NCBI GenBank assembly: GCA_964019695.1
Contig: OZ026530.1
Coordinates: forward strand, 30,796,690-30,860,689
From: Loripinus fragilis
Lineage: Eukaryota > Mollusca > Bivalvia > Lucinida > Lucinidae
Direction: 5' to 3'
DNA: 64,000 nucleotides
Of the stretch, positions 12,448 to 23,660 are shown one piece after another; the first letter of the stretch is position 1, and each line of letters starts with the position of its first letter. The position numbers and the translations under genes are program-made. Below the pieces are notes generated by a model that did not search any database, had not been told where the DNA came from, and saw only the letters and a list, made by a program, of their open reading frames with translations.

Positions 12448-13145
12448 AGGGGGTCTGCAGGCAAAACATTTGGTACTGTGTTGCTGCAATCGTGATTCTA
12501 TTGAATTTGATATGCAGCATGACCATATTCTGAAAGAAATGGGAATTTTGACTTATTGACCCCATCCCTGGGGTCAGCAGGGGTGGGGGTAGGGTGTCTA
12601 CAGGCAAAATATTTAATACTGTGTTGCTGCAATCGTGTTTTTTTTAATTTGATATGCAACATGACCATGTTCTGAAAAAGTGGAATTTTGACCAATTGAC
12701 CCCATCCCAATGGTCGGAGGAAGTGGAGCATCTAGTGGGGAAGGGGAGCATCTGGGGGAAGGGGGGTCTGCAAGCAAAATATTTGGTACTGTGTTGCTGC
12801 AATCGTGAATCTATTAACTTTGATATGCAGCATGACCATATTCTGAAAAACTGGGAATATTGACCTATTGACCCCATCCCCAGGTTCGGCGTGGGGGGGG
12901 GGGATGGAGTAGCGGGATTGCAGGCAAAATATTTGGTACGGTGTTGCTGCAATTGTGATTCTCTTAAATTTGATATGCAACATGACCATATTCTAAAAAA
13001 GGGGAATTTTGACCTATTGACCCAAACAGGATGGTGGGGGGATGGTCTGCGGGCAAAATATTTTATACCATGTGGCTGCATTAGTGATTCTCTTTAATTT
13101 GATATGCAATGTAGGGAAGGGGGCATCTGGGGGTAGGGGGGTAAT

Positions 13146-13464
13146 GTTTGTTTGCTTTGTTTTTTTACACCCCAAGTCAACAGCTATGGTCATGGCGAGA
13201 CGGTCAGTTCAGCTAACACACTTTTTCCTGGGAAAGCTTGAACAAGCAGTCAACCAGTACTCTCTGCACATACTTTCGCTTGTAACTAACAACAACCCTC
13301 CTTAAATGATTCAGTGGTAGGGAGGTGAATGATCGTAGAAATTATTTCATAATCACTCTCAACAAAAGTATTCGACGAGCCAGGATCAAACTCGCGACCC
13401 CTGGGTCTGCAGCCAGACTTGCATCTGTTGTCAGACATGTTACCGACTGCGCTACGCGGCCCAG
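13146..13464 (-). mobile_element. tRNA-derived SINE (family 1), near full length
   Basis: On the minus strand the element starts with a tRNA-like head. The A box TAGCGCAGTCGG lies at 13443-13454 and a B-box-like GAGTTTGATCC at 13383-13393, spaced as in a pol III promoter. The body follows (tgtgcagagagtactggttg, aacagctgttgacttgggg in complement) and it ends in a CAAACA-type tail at 13146-13160. About 319 bp. It resembles SINEs with a tRNA head and simple tail; a functional tRNA fold is not intact. Confidence 0.75.
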
Positions 13465-14675
13465 TGACTTCGTGTACATAACTGTACCTCAAATGACATG
13501 TACTCAAAGTAAAAAAAAACAAAACAATCACATTGCAGTATTTTACAATGCTTGGGCAGGTTTTCTTCCTTTAGCATGTGTATATTGGCGAGGCCAATCA
13601 TCTGATGTTAAAATGCCTGATATATGACGCAGACCTATTTATTTACAACTAGATAGCGTACTGGTGTGGCATCTTATCCCCAAACAGGAGAATATTTGAC
13701 ATTTTTGTTACTTACAATAATTTTGTGTCTTAACTATTTATATTCATATTTTAAAGAGAATAGGTCTGTAACTATGAACATTTTTCAAAACATTTTCTTT
13801 TCTTTTTAAATCATTTGAAAAAATAGAATTAAGTTATGTTTTCACAATAAACATGTTCAGTACAGCTGAAAACTGCATGGAAAAGTTGCTCTTGTTTGTA
13901 ATTATTTGCGTCCCTCCTATAAGTCTAGACAGTTGATTTTAACATAAATGCTGTTGTTTTGATAGTGATAATTTGTTAAGATTTAGGAAAATGGTAAAAT
14001 CTTTACCTTAATTTGAGTATTTTTACTGTGTTCTTGAAAAAAAAGAAACTTTATTTTAAAAATTAGAAGATCAAAAGTTACAGACTATGCAGCGTAATGT
14101 TCACGCAATACCATTGTACCTGCATTTTCTATAGTCTTACAATTATAAACATAATTCATAGTAAGGTGTTTACATATAATAGTGCTAACTTTGTAACCTA
14201 TAGAAGACGTTACGAGGGTCCTTGACACTTTTTTTATGAAATTCAAAACACTGTTCATATTTTCATACTATTGTTTTATATGTTACAGTGCTTAATATAT
14301 GTTTAAGGTTTACATATTTGCAATAAATTCATGTAAAAAGGGCATTTTGTGGATCATTATTATTATTTGTGTTTCGTGTTTGTCTTTTTCACATTCTCAT
14401 GTCTTTTCCTACCCGCCTTGCAATTATCAAAAGTATACTTTGAAAGTATACAAGTACACTGGTATAATTACCCATTAATTTCCAAACAAATCAAGTAAGT
14501 AATCTAGTAATGGTTCATCAGCCAAACAGATATACTGTTTAGTCAAAGGGATCACATGGAGAGACTGATAAATAACTTAAACTGGACAAATTAAATGCTT
14601 TGATTTTAGATTTCATAGCAATCAGATCTATGTGTTTCGTTTGCAGTTTTTGATCAGATATATTATTGGCTTTAC
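13465..14675. other. No gene recognised
   Basis: A long AT-rich stretch (intron of the minus-strand LRRC41-like gene if that model is right). I see no repeats with clear ends and no exon-like frames with splice signals. Confidence 0.4.
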
Positions 14676-14726
14676 CTGTTGGTTTTTCTGAGATGTTCTG
14701 TTTAGAATATCTCCACGGCAGCATCC
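14676..14726 (-). CDS. LRRC41-like gene, exon 4 (short)
   Basis: This 51-nt exon is bounded by an acceptor (attgtaaatttcag) and a strong donor (ACAG|gtaaag). It reads in phase 1 at both ends and encodes GMLPWRYSKQNISEKPT. Read past the donor the frame stays open for about 45 more codons, so a longer terminal exon is the alternative. The matching phase with exons 3 and 5 favours the short internal exon. Other exons may exist in the 7-kb gap towards exon 3. Confidence 0.4.
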
Positions 14727-15120
14727 CTGAAATTTACAATACATAATGTTATAAACAACATTAATGTTATTAAAGCTGGCAGTTACATAATTATTTAAGA
14801 GTTTGTATGGCAGTCTTAGCTATCATTACTGATTGCATGGTGAATAAGAAAGCACAAATTCACCCATCCTGCACTCACTCTCTTAAGTTATTCATCAACA
14901 AGTTGCACTATGTCAGAAGATAACTAGTGGTAACTTACATAATTATCATTAATACAAGCCGTGCGTCACAGGGAACTCATATAAGGCATTGAAATGTAGT
15001 GCAAAATAAATGACCATTCACAGGTCAATGTGATTTAAATAAATAATATAAGAATCCATCATATGTATGAGGGTAGGATACTAGGATAGAAAAGCCTATC
15101 CCGAGGATCGCTGTTTGGCA

Positions 15121-15425
15121 TCACAAGGATAGTAAGTGAGTATGATCAGGAAATACCACAATTACACACTGAAAACAAACCCGTGACATCGTGAGGGAGA
15201 GCCACACAGCAATCACTGGACACCAGGAAGGCAAACAAAGAAAAACAACAAGCTCCCTCTTCCTCATACAGATGATTGCAAAACTAGAATGGACACAAAG
15301 TAACGCACAACAAAACATAGAACAATTACAGAGAGATGACAAATGGTGATCCAAGGGGAGGAATTTTCTAGCCCACCCATCACATGACTTATATATTTTT
15401 TCTTGCTCACCATTTAATACCACAT
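15121..15425. repeat. Dispersed repeat, 'gtatgatcaggaaatacc' family, copy A
   Basis: It shares ordered blocks with 46137-46480: agtatgatcaggaaatacc, aattacacactga, gagagccacac and agatgattgcaaaact. A short piece recurs at 56790-56850 (cacagactgcaggcc, ggcaccgtgaggaagggtca) and an end at about 21068-21092. No coding capacity or terminal duplication is seen. Confidence 0.6.
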
Positions 15426-15589
15426 TTTCATATTTATAAAAAGGCTTCCAAATTTTTTTATTTCAATCACAGTGTGAGTTGATTCTTTATGAAAGTTGTC
15501 AATGATTTTTATGAAAGGGTTAAAGGTTTTTTATGTTTGTCCTTACTCAGTTTTAGGTAGGTGATGAGAAACTGCAGTACGTACCAGGG

Positions 15590-15828
15590 GCGTAGCCAGA
15601 GACTTTATCATGTTGAAGCCTACCAAAATAAATGTAGAATTAAGAGACACATTACCTAGTTACTTTACTTTTCAGATAGCGAATAACAAAGGCGGCTGAT
15701 CAGACTGCATGGATGCGCAGGCTGGTCTGTGCTGTTGTTGTTCGCAAGCAACAAAGTCAGGGTTTCTTGCATCTAGGCCTATAATGATTTGAAGAACAAG
15801 CTTCCTGGCCTCCGCCTGGCTACGCGCC
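15590..15828. mobile_element. hAT-like MITE with ends CAGGGGCGTAGCCAG
   Basis: The left end ccaggggcgtagccagag and the right end ctggctacgcgcccg are complementary over most of 15 bases and look like hAT termini. Flanks share cgtac on both sides, a partial target duplication. A small palindrome (15678-15770; gcgaataacaaaggc and gcaggctggtctg words) is nested inside and matches the hairpin at 50015-50080. Confidence 0.45.
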
Positions 15829-15829
15829 C

Positions 15830-16495
15830 GCGTACAATTTTTTTAGCTGGAAAGTATTTTATTGGTATTAATTCATATAATTGATAAACTAAAGGTTGTA
15901 CTGTTTGTCTTCGCAATGATGGTTTATGTGTCAGGGATTAAGGAACAGTTTAATTCTGATATTGATCAAATCCATAACAAAAATCAGTATATATATCAAA
16001 AGACATATTCCTATCAAAGATATTAAGGTAGTGCGGGACCCATGTCAAAAGATAACCTTACTTTTACTCAAAAGTAAGAGTGTAAGAGTTATCGTTCCTG
16101 AATCTTGTTTTTAAAAGAGAATACTTATTTTCTAAGACGGTAGATATTATTCTCCCCTGACAACTCTTTGATGCTTGAAACGTAATTATGTAAGTATTTT
16201 GCTTTCACAAAAAGAAGGAATGCAAGCATTAGCTTTTAAAAACATCACCCAGAGTATGAAGTCATTCAGTATTTTGATGGTTAAAAGTTGTGGACCGTAT
16301 AAATATACATACTATATACATGTCTCGGTTGCTATTTCTGCATGCTGCCACTAACCTAAGACCCACCCCACCCCAAAAGGGGGGGGTGTAGACGTGCACA
16401 TGCCTTGTATGTGACATTCTCATGTTTTAGGTCCCATGAAGGTACATGGTCACTAATGTTTTATGGAGAAATGACGTAACTATTTCAACTACCTT
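15830..16495. other. No gene recognised
   Basis: AT-rich sequence with one short palindromic C/G run near 16360-16388 (ccaccccaccccaaaagggggggg). No coding signal. Confidence 0.35.
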
Positions 16496-16497
16496 AT

Positions 16498-16691
16498 CAC
16501 ACCGGATAGGCAGCAATAAAAACAGTCTAAACAATCGATGAATGCTGATAACAAATTGCTAGAAACAGTGTTTGTGATTGCCATTTGTTGCCTATCGGAC
16601 TACAAACAACAATCCAAAATTCTGTTACTTACAATATTTAACTACGTTCATCGATAGCATTAACGTTTTCAATTGCCGCCTATCTAGTGTG
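16498..16691. mobile_element. Palindromic MITE, CACCGGATAGG family, copy 1
   Basis: Ends cacaccggataggcagcaat and attgccgcctatctagtgtg are near-complementary. Inner arms acaatcgatgaatgctgat and gttcatcgatagcattaac also pair. Two further copies lie at 17585-17771 and 17869-18067. Confidence 0.7.
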
Positions 16692-16871
16692 TTTTTGATA
16701 TACTGAAGACGTAGCCAAAACAATCTGATATAAGGGCTAGGAGTTATTTAATGTTTCTGTTGAAAAAATTATTTTGTTTCGTTGCATGTTTCATGATGAT
16801 AAAATGGACATTTCTGCATACATTTTAATAAAATTAATTGGAACTGCATGTGCCTGAAAGGAAGATATATG

Positions 16872-17320
16872 ACAATATAACATTCTTTTCTGTATATTAA
16901 CGGTTGGCAAGCATGGTATAGATGCGCGGATCCAGGAATTTTCATCAGGGGGGGGGGGGAGGGTCCAGGTCAGTCTGACAAAAAAGCTCTGACAATGACT
17001 TTTTTTAGTCCTCAGCTTATTTTACAGAAGTCAAATGGTCAATTTCAAAGAAATCTATCGTTTTTCAAGGCTCCAGATAGGGTCCAATTTTTTCCAGGGG
17101 GTCCAACTTTTTCCAGGAGGTGTCCAATTGCTTATTCCCTATAGAAACCCATTTAATTTGTGATTTTTCCAGAGGGGGTCCGGACCCCCTGCCCCCCCCT
17201 CTGGATCCGCACTTGGTGCAGCCATCACAGCTTCATGGTTAAGGCTACTATACATTATCTCATTTGGGCTTGGCAAACATTAATAGACAGAAGAATGTAT
17301 CATCCTTTTATTGTTATATA
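16872..17320. mobile_element. Palindromic MITE (gacaatataacattc family) split by a nested element
   Basis: The left arm, gacaatataacattcttttc to ttggcaagcatgg, and the right arm, ttggcaaacattaatagaca to catccttttattg, are complementary. A compact copy at 18845-19012 has the arms adjacent. Between them here lies 16918-17220, bounded by gatgcgcggatccaggaatt and ctctggatccgcacttg, a second TIR element carrying G and C runs. Confidence 0.6.
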
Positions 17321-17584
17321 CCTTATAATAAGTGTTTACAATAGAAACTTGAGGTGTTTCAATCGCTGACAATTGTACATTTTATTTAATAATGTGTCAT
17401 ATTTTGGTTGATCTTTGACCAATCACTGACCGCGGGCTTTATTTCCGATAAAACATGACTGCAGAGGGCTTAATTGCCATTTCAACCTGCTCACGGATAT
17501 CCTCTGCGAGTTAAGATACCGTTGCTTATGCTTTATTGAGAAATGACCAAAATATTCAATTATCATAAGATACGCTACTTTATT

Positions 17585-17771
17585 ACATCGGATAGGTGAC
17601 AATCGAGAAGGCTCTGAACAATCGATGAATGTGGATCGCAAATCGCTAGATTTTTCCATTTGTCGCCAGTCAGGCAAACAAACTGCAATCCAAAAAGTCT
17701 GTTTCTGACGGTATTTGATCTACGTTCGTCGATAGCATCAACGTTTTCGATTGCCACCTATCCGGTTTGTG
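17585..17771. mobile_element. Palindromic MITE, CACCGGATAGG family, copy 2
   Basis: Ends acatcggataggtgacaatcg and cgattgccacctatccggtt pair over about 18 bases. Inner gaacaatcgatgaatg and cgttcgtcgatagcatcaac match copy 1. Confidence 0.7.
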
Positions 17772-17868
17772 TATTGATACAATGAATACGTAACCAAAAC
17801 AATCTGAAACAAGAGCTAGGAGTTATCTACATTTTTCAGTCATGTTTCTGTTGAAAAAAAGTTTGTTT

Positions 17869-18067
17869 CCACACCGGATAGTGAGCAATCGAAAACACTG
17901 TTAACCATTGACGAACGCGGATCAAAACTCGCTAGAAACAGTATTTTGATTGCAAAGTGTCGCCTGTTCGATGAGTGATGGTAATAAAAAAAAACTATGA
18001 TTCTAACTATATTTGGTCTATAATAGTCGATAGTATTGATGTTTTCGATTGCGCCTATAAGGTGTGG
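17869..18067. mobile_element. Palindromic MITE, CACCGGATAGG family, copy 3
   Basis: Ends ccacaccggatagtgagcaa and gcgcctataaggtgtgg pair. It lies about 100 bp from copy 2, and both are followed on one side by the block gagttatctacattttt/gttgaaaaaa, suggesting local duplication. Confidence 0.65.
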
Positions 18068-18310
18068 TTTTGTTGTATGCTTCACGATGTTACAGTGGAC
18101 ATTTTTTTGGAAATGCTTTTGCTTGAAAGGAAAGTATTCTAGAACTTTTTGGATACTGTAAAGGCGGCACCTCATGACTGCCTTATTAGTCTAATTTAGA
18201 CATAGGTAAAATCTGAAAAAGAGGCGTTATAACTACATTCGAAAGTGTTTGTTTATTGTTTAACATTAGTATAGAGGCAAACAGTGTGGACCCAGATCAG
18301 ACTGCTCTAG

Positions 18311-18564
18311 GTTTTGTTTGTTTGTTTGTTTTGTTGCTTTACGTCCCAAGTCAACAGCTATGGTCATTGCGGTACGGTCAGTTCACCTAACCACACTTTT
18401 TCCTGGGCAGGCTTGAACAAGCGGTTAACCAGTAATTCGTGCACATACTTTCGCTTGTAACTGACAACAACCCTTCTTGAATGAATCAGCGGAAGGGAAG
18501 AGAATGATCGTAGAAATAATTTCATGATCAATCTCCACGAAAGTATGTGACCGGACGAGCAGTC
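18311..18564 (-). mobile_element. SINE family 1 inserted in a palindromic MITE, with 9-bp target duplication
   Basis: The body matches the SINE at 13146-13464 but lacks the tRNA head (5' truncated). The flanks are identical: CTGCTCTAG at 18302-18310 and again at 18565-18573. The outer sequence (aaacagtgtggacccagatc at the left, agatctacactgtttgttta at the right) forms the two arms of the caaacagt palindromic family, so the SINE landed in the centre of an older MITE. Confidence 0.75.
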
Positions 18565-18844
18565 TGCTCTAGATCTACACTGTTTGTTTAAGAGGCTTCA
18601 TAATATTTCAATAGACGTTAAAAAACACACGATTGTGTTAAGGGTTAATAAATGTGGGTTCAGTGCCTAACGGACAGGACTTTCATGAAATGCACGCAGA
18701 CCTGCGCGGCTCAAGCAACGTTTAAACGCTTAACCAATGGATAGAACCTGATTTCCATTCTTGAGCAGTTGAAATAACCGAACCACGCACAGATATGAAA
18801 ATTAAAGTTGCCACCTTTACAGTACCCAAAAAGTCCTATAATAT

Positions 18845-19012
18845 ATTACAATGACAATATAACATTCCTTTCTGTATATTAACGTTTGTCAAGCCCTTGT
18901 GCGATAATGTGTTGCAGGCCTCACCGCTGTGTGGTTCTGGTTGCAACACATCACATTCAGGCTTGCCAAACATTAATACAAGGAAAAGAATGTTTTATCC
19001 TCTTATTGCATA
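18845..19012. mobile_element. Palindromic MITE, gacaatataacattc family, compact copy
   Basis: Arms atgacaatataacattcctt ... gtttgtcaagccc and caggcttgccaaacattaat ... gaatgttttatcctc pair in reverse. This is the uninterrupted form of the element split at 16872-17320. Confidence 0.6.
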
Positions 19013-19019
19013 TTTGTAA

Positions 19020-19827
19020 GTTTATTCTTTAAATGACATTTAGATCTATGCATCAGGAATAAAGCTATAATTTTTAGCTTTTATCTACATAAATCCTACG
19101 TGTAAGAAAGCATCAAAGTCTCAAGACATGCTATAGCCATGCTTTATTGAGAATCATAATGTAATGTGCTGGGTAACATATGCTAGGTCAAAATCTTTTT
19201 TGTCATTTTCTACGCCCATTTGTCAGTGCTTAATCAATAATAGCTATGTCTCCGCCCAGTGATATACAATAGGGCGTAGACAAACAAAAAATTGGGTGAA
19301 AGGGGAGACAACACTTATTATAGTCTTTATTTTTTTCAGGATTTTTCAGAAAAGTCACCAAAACAAAAAAACGAGCACGGTGACACATATTTTTTATTCA
19401 ATCATTAGATTCTGCATGAAAATATCTTTGTAAAAATATGTTTTTTGTTGTTTCAGTTACATTCTCTGATATGTTTATTTTGAATATCAATGCTTTTTTT
19501 GGCATTTATTCGTTTGACTTAATTAGGATTTTGCTTAATAAATTGTGTAAATACATGTTATTTCACTTTTTTTTGTTTTTATTTATATCTCTGGTGTGAG
19601 TAGTATTTGTTCTGAAAAAAACTGTATTGCGTTTCTTGTTAATTTGTTAACAAAATCTGTGTTTGTTTATTTCGAAAACCTGCGATTTTGCAGTTTTTGA
19701 CATCAAATAACTTTTTAAAAAGAACGGTGAGGTATTGTTTTTTTTGTCTTAGATTATAAGTACAAGTCTATATTATAATATATTAAAAGATAAAACACTT
19801 TTGGACATATGCCGGTGAGTCCGGTAC
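19020..19827. other. No gene recognised; T-rich
   Basis: A strongly T-rich tract on the plus strand with many short homopolymers. I see no exon, RNA gene or element end. Confidence 0.35.
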
Positions 19828-20177
19828 TACCTTAAACATTCAACTTTGAGTTCAATCTAAATTCTTTGAAAAAAATACTTTCTCCCCATGTACAACTTTA
19901 AAGGGCTTATATCAAATGACTTATATTGATAAGCCAAAAAGCTGGTAAAAGGATCAGAAACACATGCTTAATTGTATCAACTCCTGATTTTTGCCCTCTT
20001 TCTACCTTAAACATTCAACTTTGAGTTCAATCTAAATTCTTTGAAAAAAATACTTTCTCCCCATGTACAACTTTAAAGGGCTTATATCAAATGACTTATA
20101 TTGATAAGCCAAAAAGCTGGTAAAAGGATCAGAAACACATGCTTAATTGTATCAACTCCTGATTTTTGTCCTCTTTC
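19828..20177. repeat. Perfect tandem duplication, 2 x 175 bp
   Basis: Positions 19828-20002 and 20003-20177 agree base for base except for one C/T difference (19994 versus 20169). Each copy ends in cttaattgtatcaactcctg plus a pyrimidine run, a block also found near 30480 and (in complement) near 34950, so the duplication sits at the end of a dispersed repeat. Near-identity means it is recent or an assembly artefact. Confidence 0.85.
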
Positions 20178-20641
20178 TTACTTTGGTTATGGAGTCTTTG
20201 TAACTTCTAATAATGGAGAACTGGTTATTTATGAAAGGGTTCAGATACTTAATTTAAGAATTGGCAAAAACGTTAATGATTTTACGAGGGGTGATCAGAT
20301 TAAATCGATTACCTTTATCGATTGTAACAAAAATTCACAAATATGAACTCTGATTATTTGCAAGTTGACATAATTAGAATTTAGAAAATAAGACGTCAGA
20401 TGTAAGGCACGTGACTCGTTGTGACGTCACTTAGCTTGAAGCAGTCATCTTCACCTCTGTGTTGCTCTTAGGCCTACAATTGGTAGCTGTGCTTGAATCA
20501 ATTGTTGTTGTTCAAGGAAAGTAATTTTCCATCATTCTTTAAACATAATATGAGGTTTATTTTTTTTTTATTTATTTAACGAGGCTTCCTAACAGCCCAA
20601 GGGCCACTAGTAGAAGTTCCTCATATGAGGGTATGATGCTT

Positions 20642-20840
20642 TTGGTTTGTTTGATTAGATTCTCTACGTCCAAAAAACAATCTTTCTGTTAAATAGGGAA
20701 GGGTCTTCCTGTGTTGAGGGGGTACGAAGCTAGGATTAATGTGGTTTGCTCAAAGGACACAACACAGTGACCCAGTGAGGCTCAAACTGACAGCCCCTTG
20801 GTCGAGATCAAGCACTCTACCACTGAGACCCTGCGCTCCC
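20642..20840 (-). mobile_element. tRNA-derived SINE (family 2), decayed copy
   Basis: It is the same element as 27667-27874: tttgtttgattagattctct, caatctttctgtta, gggtcttcctgtgttga, gtgaggctcaaactgac (B-box region, decayed) and caagcactctaccactgag (A-box side). On the minus strand the A box would read CTCAGTGGTAGAG. Confidence 0.65.
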
Positions 20841-21029
20841 TAATAGTACCAGGTAGTATGCCTTTCTGATGCGCTATGTAACGAGTTTGAGATAAAAGAG
20901 CAGGCCAAAATGCGTCATTCTTTTAATCTTTTATTAATATATATGAAAACATATTTTCTAGTCTGTTTTTACTGCAATAATTATAATATTTTATTTATGG
21001 TAGATGTACCAGTATTGCTGTATGGCTCT

Positions 21030-21850
21030 TCTCCGTGATGCTATGGGTTTGTCTGCAGATTTGATATTTCCTGATCATACTCACTAACTACTTTTTTTCG
21101 CGGTAGCTCAGTGGAGCAAAAACATTTGTGCAATTTTGGTAAAAGGCATCATGAGGAACAATTCTGTGAAATAATTTCAAATTTGGACCAGTGTTTCGGG
21201 AGGTGTCGATTGAAGATATTTCTTTTCTGCAGCGCTGGCGGCCACTTTGTTCAGCGGAGCGGAACCATTTGTTCTTTGAAATTGTTTTGAATTTGGACCA
21301 GTGATTCAGCAGGAGTGTATTTTAAAGATATTTCTTATCTGGAGCTTTTGCAGCCCTTTTGTTCAGGGGAGCCAAACTATTTGTGCAATCGAATTTGGGC
21401 CAGTGGTTCAGGAGATGTCGTTTTAAAAATTTCTTATCTGGAGCTCTGGCGGCCCTCCTGCTCATTGGAGCAGAACTATTTATGCAATTTTAAAAGAGGG
21501 TATCATGGGAAACATTTATGTGAATTTATATGAAATTAGGACCAGTGGTTCATGAGAAGATGTCGTTAAAGAAAAAAAGTTTACGGACGACAGACGCACG
21601 CCGGACGAAGACTGATCACAACACCTAGCTTTGAGCCTTGTTGTCAAGTCTTTGAAAAGGGGGTATTATGCGAAACATTTATGTGAAGTTATATGAAATT
21701 AGGACCAGTGGTTCAGGAGAAGATGTCGCTAAAGAAAAAAGTTTACGGACGACAGACGCACGCCAGACACCTGACGAGGACTGATCACAACACCTAACTT
21801 TGAGCCTTCTTGTCAAGTCTTTGAAAAGAGAGTATCATGGGAAACATTTA
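21030..21850. repeat. Tandemly repeated dispersed element (~90- and ~165-bp units)
   Basis: The first part repeats 'tttggaccagtg-ttc-gggaggtgtcg' and 'tttcttatctggagctctggc' about every 90-110 bp (21110-21480). The second part carries two longer units starting near 21491 and 21654 and a third start near 21823, each with gaaacatttatgtgaagtta, aggaccagtggttcaggaga and tacggacgacagacgcacgc. Such blocks are common non-coding repeats in molluscs (family knowledge). The short frame inside is not a gene. Confidence 0.7.
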
Positions 21851-21910
21851 TGTGAAGTTATATGAAAGCGAACAATTGTGTTAGTTGGCAAGCAAACACA
21901 TTTCTCTCAC

Positions 21911-22150
21911 CTAATTTCTTCATCAAAAATAGATTGTCTAACAGTTTTTCACAATGGAGTGAAATAAAGCGCTGATGGGAGAGATCCACTGTTCGGCTTA
22001 TGATTTTGAAGTTGTCTTGTACATGTCTTTTTCCACAGGACATCTGCGCTTCCTTTCTCAGTTTGTCTATACTATATTTACCATCAATATAGCTATACGA
22101 TTTCTCTACTTTTATAATATGCATCTCCCATTCGACTCTAGTATCAACAC
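21911..22150 (-). CDS. LRRC41-like gene, exon 3
   Basis: On the minus strand the exon begins after a good acceptor (gttcctttcttttag) and ends at TTAG|gtgaga. It is 240 nt and phase 1 at both ends. With the last base of exon 2 it restores Gly and reads GVDTRVEWEMHIIKVEKS ... TVDLSHQRFISLHCEKLLDN ... MKKLG. The join KERG-VDTRVEW lines up with the conserved 'LKKGLST..IW' segment of LRRC41-type proteins after the cullin-box region, from my knowledge of the family. The downstream TVDLSHQRF... is comparable to the family's TIDVS..RF stretch. This rests on pattern recognition, not on an alignment. Confidence 0.55.
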
Positions 22151-22519
22151 CTAAAAGAAAGGAACAAGAGCCAGTTAACCCTTGAAAACACCATCCACAA
22201 TGTAAACAACTAAATAACTGATCCAGTTGCTCAGAGCTGAAAATCATAGGTTTAGATATACAAAATTTTTTAGTGTTAAATTCTAGATATTTTCTTACCC
22301 ATCAGTTTTAACATATGTTTTGGTTGAGAAATAATAAAATTAATTTGTTGGTACGCACTCTTAACTAAAGTCCTGGAAGATGTTGTTAGATCATGTAATG
22401 TAATAATTATTTCAATGTACTGGCAAATATAACGCGATGTCTGATTTGATAACATCATAAATTTACAATGGTATATCCTGTGATATACTGTTGCAAACTT
22501 GACATAATTCCCTAGCGTC

Positions 22520-23640
22520 ACTTTTCATTGGTGGTTTTAGGCAGCTGACAAGCGGTTTTAAACCCTGGCACCTGCTAAGCGTAGTGTAGGTACAACAAAA
22601 TGCACTACCACTGTTTTTGAAGGCAAATACTACTGGTGCATTATAATAGGGATAACTATATTTATATTTTTCATTTCGAAAGGCTTTTGTTGGAAATATG
22701 GTGGGTGGTATAGTTTTACAGCAACATTTCAGCGAAGCCGTAAAACTAAATTTCTAATTATATATCAGATGATTTACCTCCCAAAATAAAAATTGTGAAT
22801 ACATTTATTCCCTAATATCATATGTTTAAATATTTACAGTACAGTGAAATATTTCATGAATATATAAAAGAAGCAATTGTTTTTGATTAGGGCTTCTTTG
22901 TTATATAATATGTTATTGCTGCGTCACTTAGGTGTCAACAAATGACTGACATAGTTAAACAAATAAAGCTAAAAATAGTTGTGCATAGGGTTTCAGTCTG
23001 AGATTCAGTAGGTTGGGTAGGTACAGATTTTTCACTTTTATTGTTATCCTTTTAGATGTATGGACCATGTAATTCAGAATTTAAGTCTTAGGATATTACC
23101 CAAGGTTCTTTAGCATTTTTTTTAAAGATCAGTCTAGATTTATAATTTGATAATATCTTTGCTTAAATGTTTCGAAATCACACCTAGGTGATATTCGTTA
23201 TTGAATTTATGGGGAAGAAAAATCATGGAAGAAGCATTAATTTTTCTAGGCAGGGTAGGGAAAACTTAACCTTTTTTTCTTTCTTTTTGTGTGTTTTCTG
23301 CCTAATGCATAAATCAACTGGATACAGGATATTACTCTCTGTATTGCTTGGTATCGCTTGGTAATGTATTATGATTGTTTTAATTCAGCTCTAGCTCTTT
23401 ACAGCTGTATTTGTAGATGCATATAAAGAATCAATTTTTTCACCTTCAAAATTCGTTAATTTCAATCAAAAAAGACATTTTCGTTGAGGACATTATCTTC
23501 ATGTATTGATACTGCTTCAACCAATGTAACGTGGTGTCATAACATTATCGATGACATGATTGATCTATTGAAACAGTATCTTAATATAATGAAAATGCCT
23601 AACATAAAATATAAATGTATCAACAGAAATAAACTAGCAA
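22520..23640. other. Intronic DNA, no feature supported
   Basis: AT-rich sequence between candidate exons 2 and 3. There are no clear repeats or exon-like frames; ataaccaatgt-type palindromes are absent. Confidence 0.3.
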
Positions 23641-23660
23641 TATCATAGGAATAATCCAAC

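Larger units (their letters stand above)
10730..13120. repeat. Satellite/minisatellite array, ~110-170-bp units
   Basis: About 17 units share the block gcaacatgaccatgttctga, then ttttgacctattgacccc, a G/C-run 'cccaggg', tctgcaggcaaaatattt and accatgttgctgca. Starts of the core fall near 10795, 10895, 11055, 11165, 11297, 11418, 11542, 11672, 11783, 11928, 12063, 12197, 12512, 12652, 12822, 12972 and 13098. Unit length varies because the G-rich spacer expands (for example GT then G runs at 11840-11883). The array lies inside an intron of the LRRC41-like gene. The overlapping short frames it generates are not genes. Confidence 0.85.

Noticed and set aside
12498..13097. Several overlapping frames on both strands
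   Set aside because: All are produced by the satellite array. The repeating HGHVAYQIK-like peptide simply reflects the tandem DNA unit.
21858..22247. Single 129-codon minus-strand gene
   Set aside because: The outer parts of the frame read through an acceptor and a donor. The exon at 21911-22150 explains the coding signal better.
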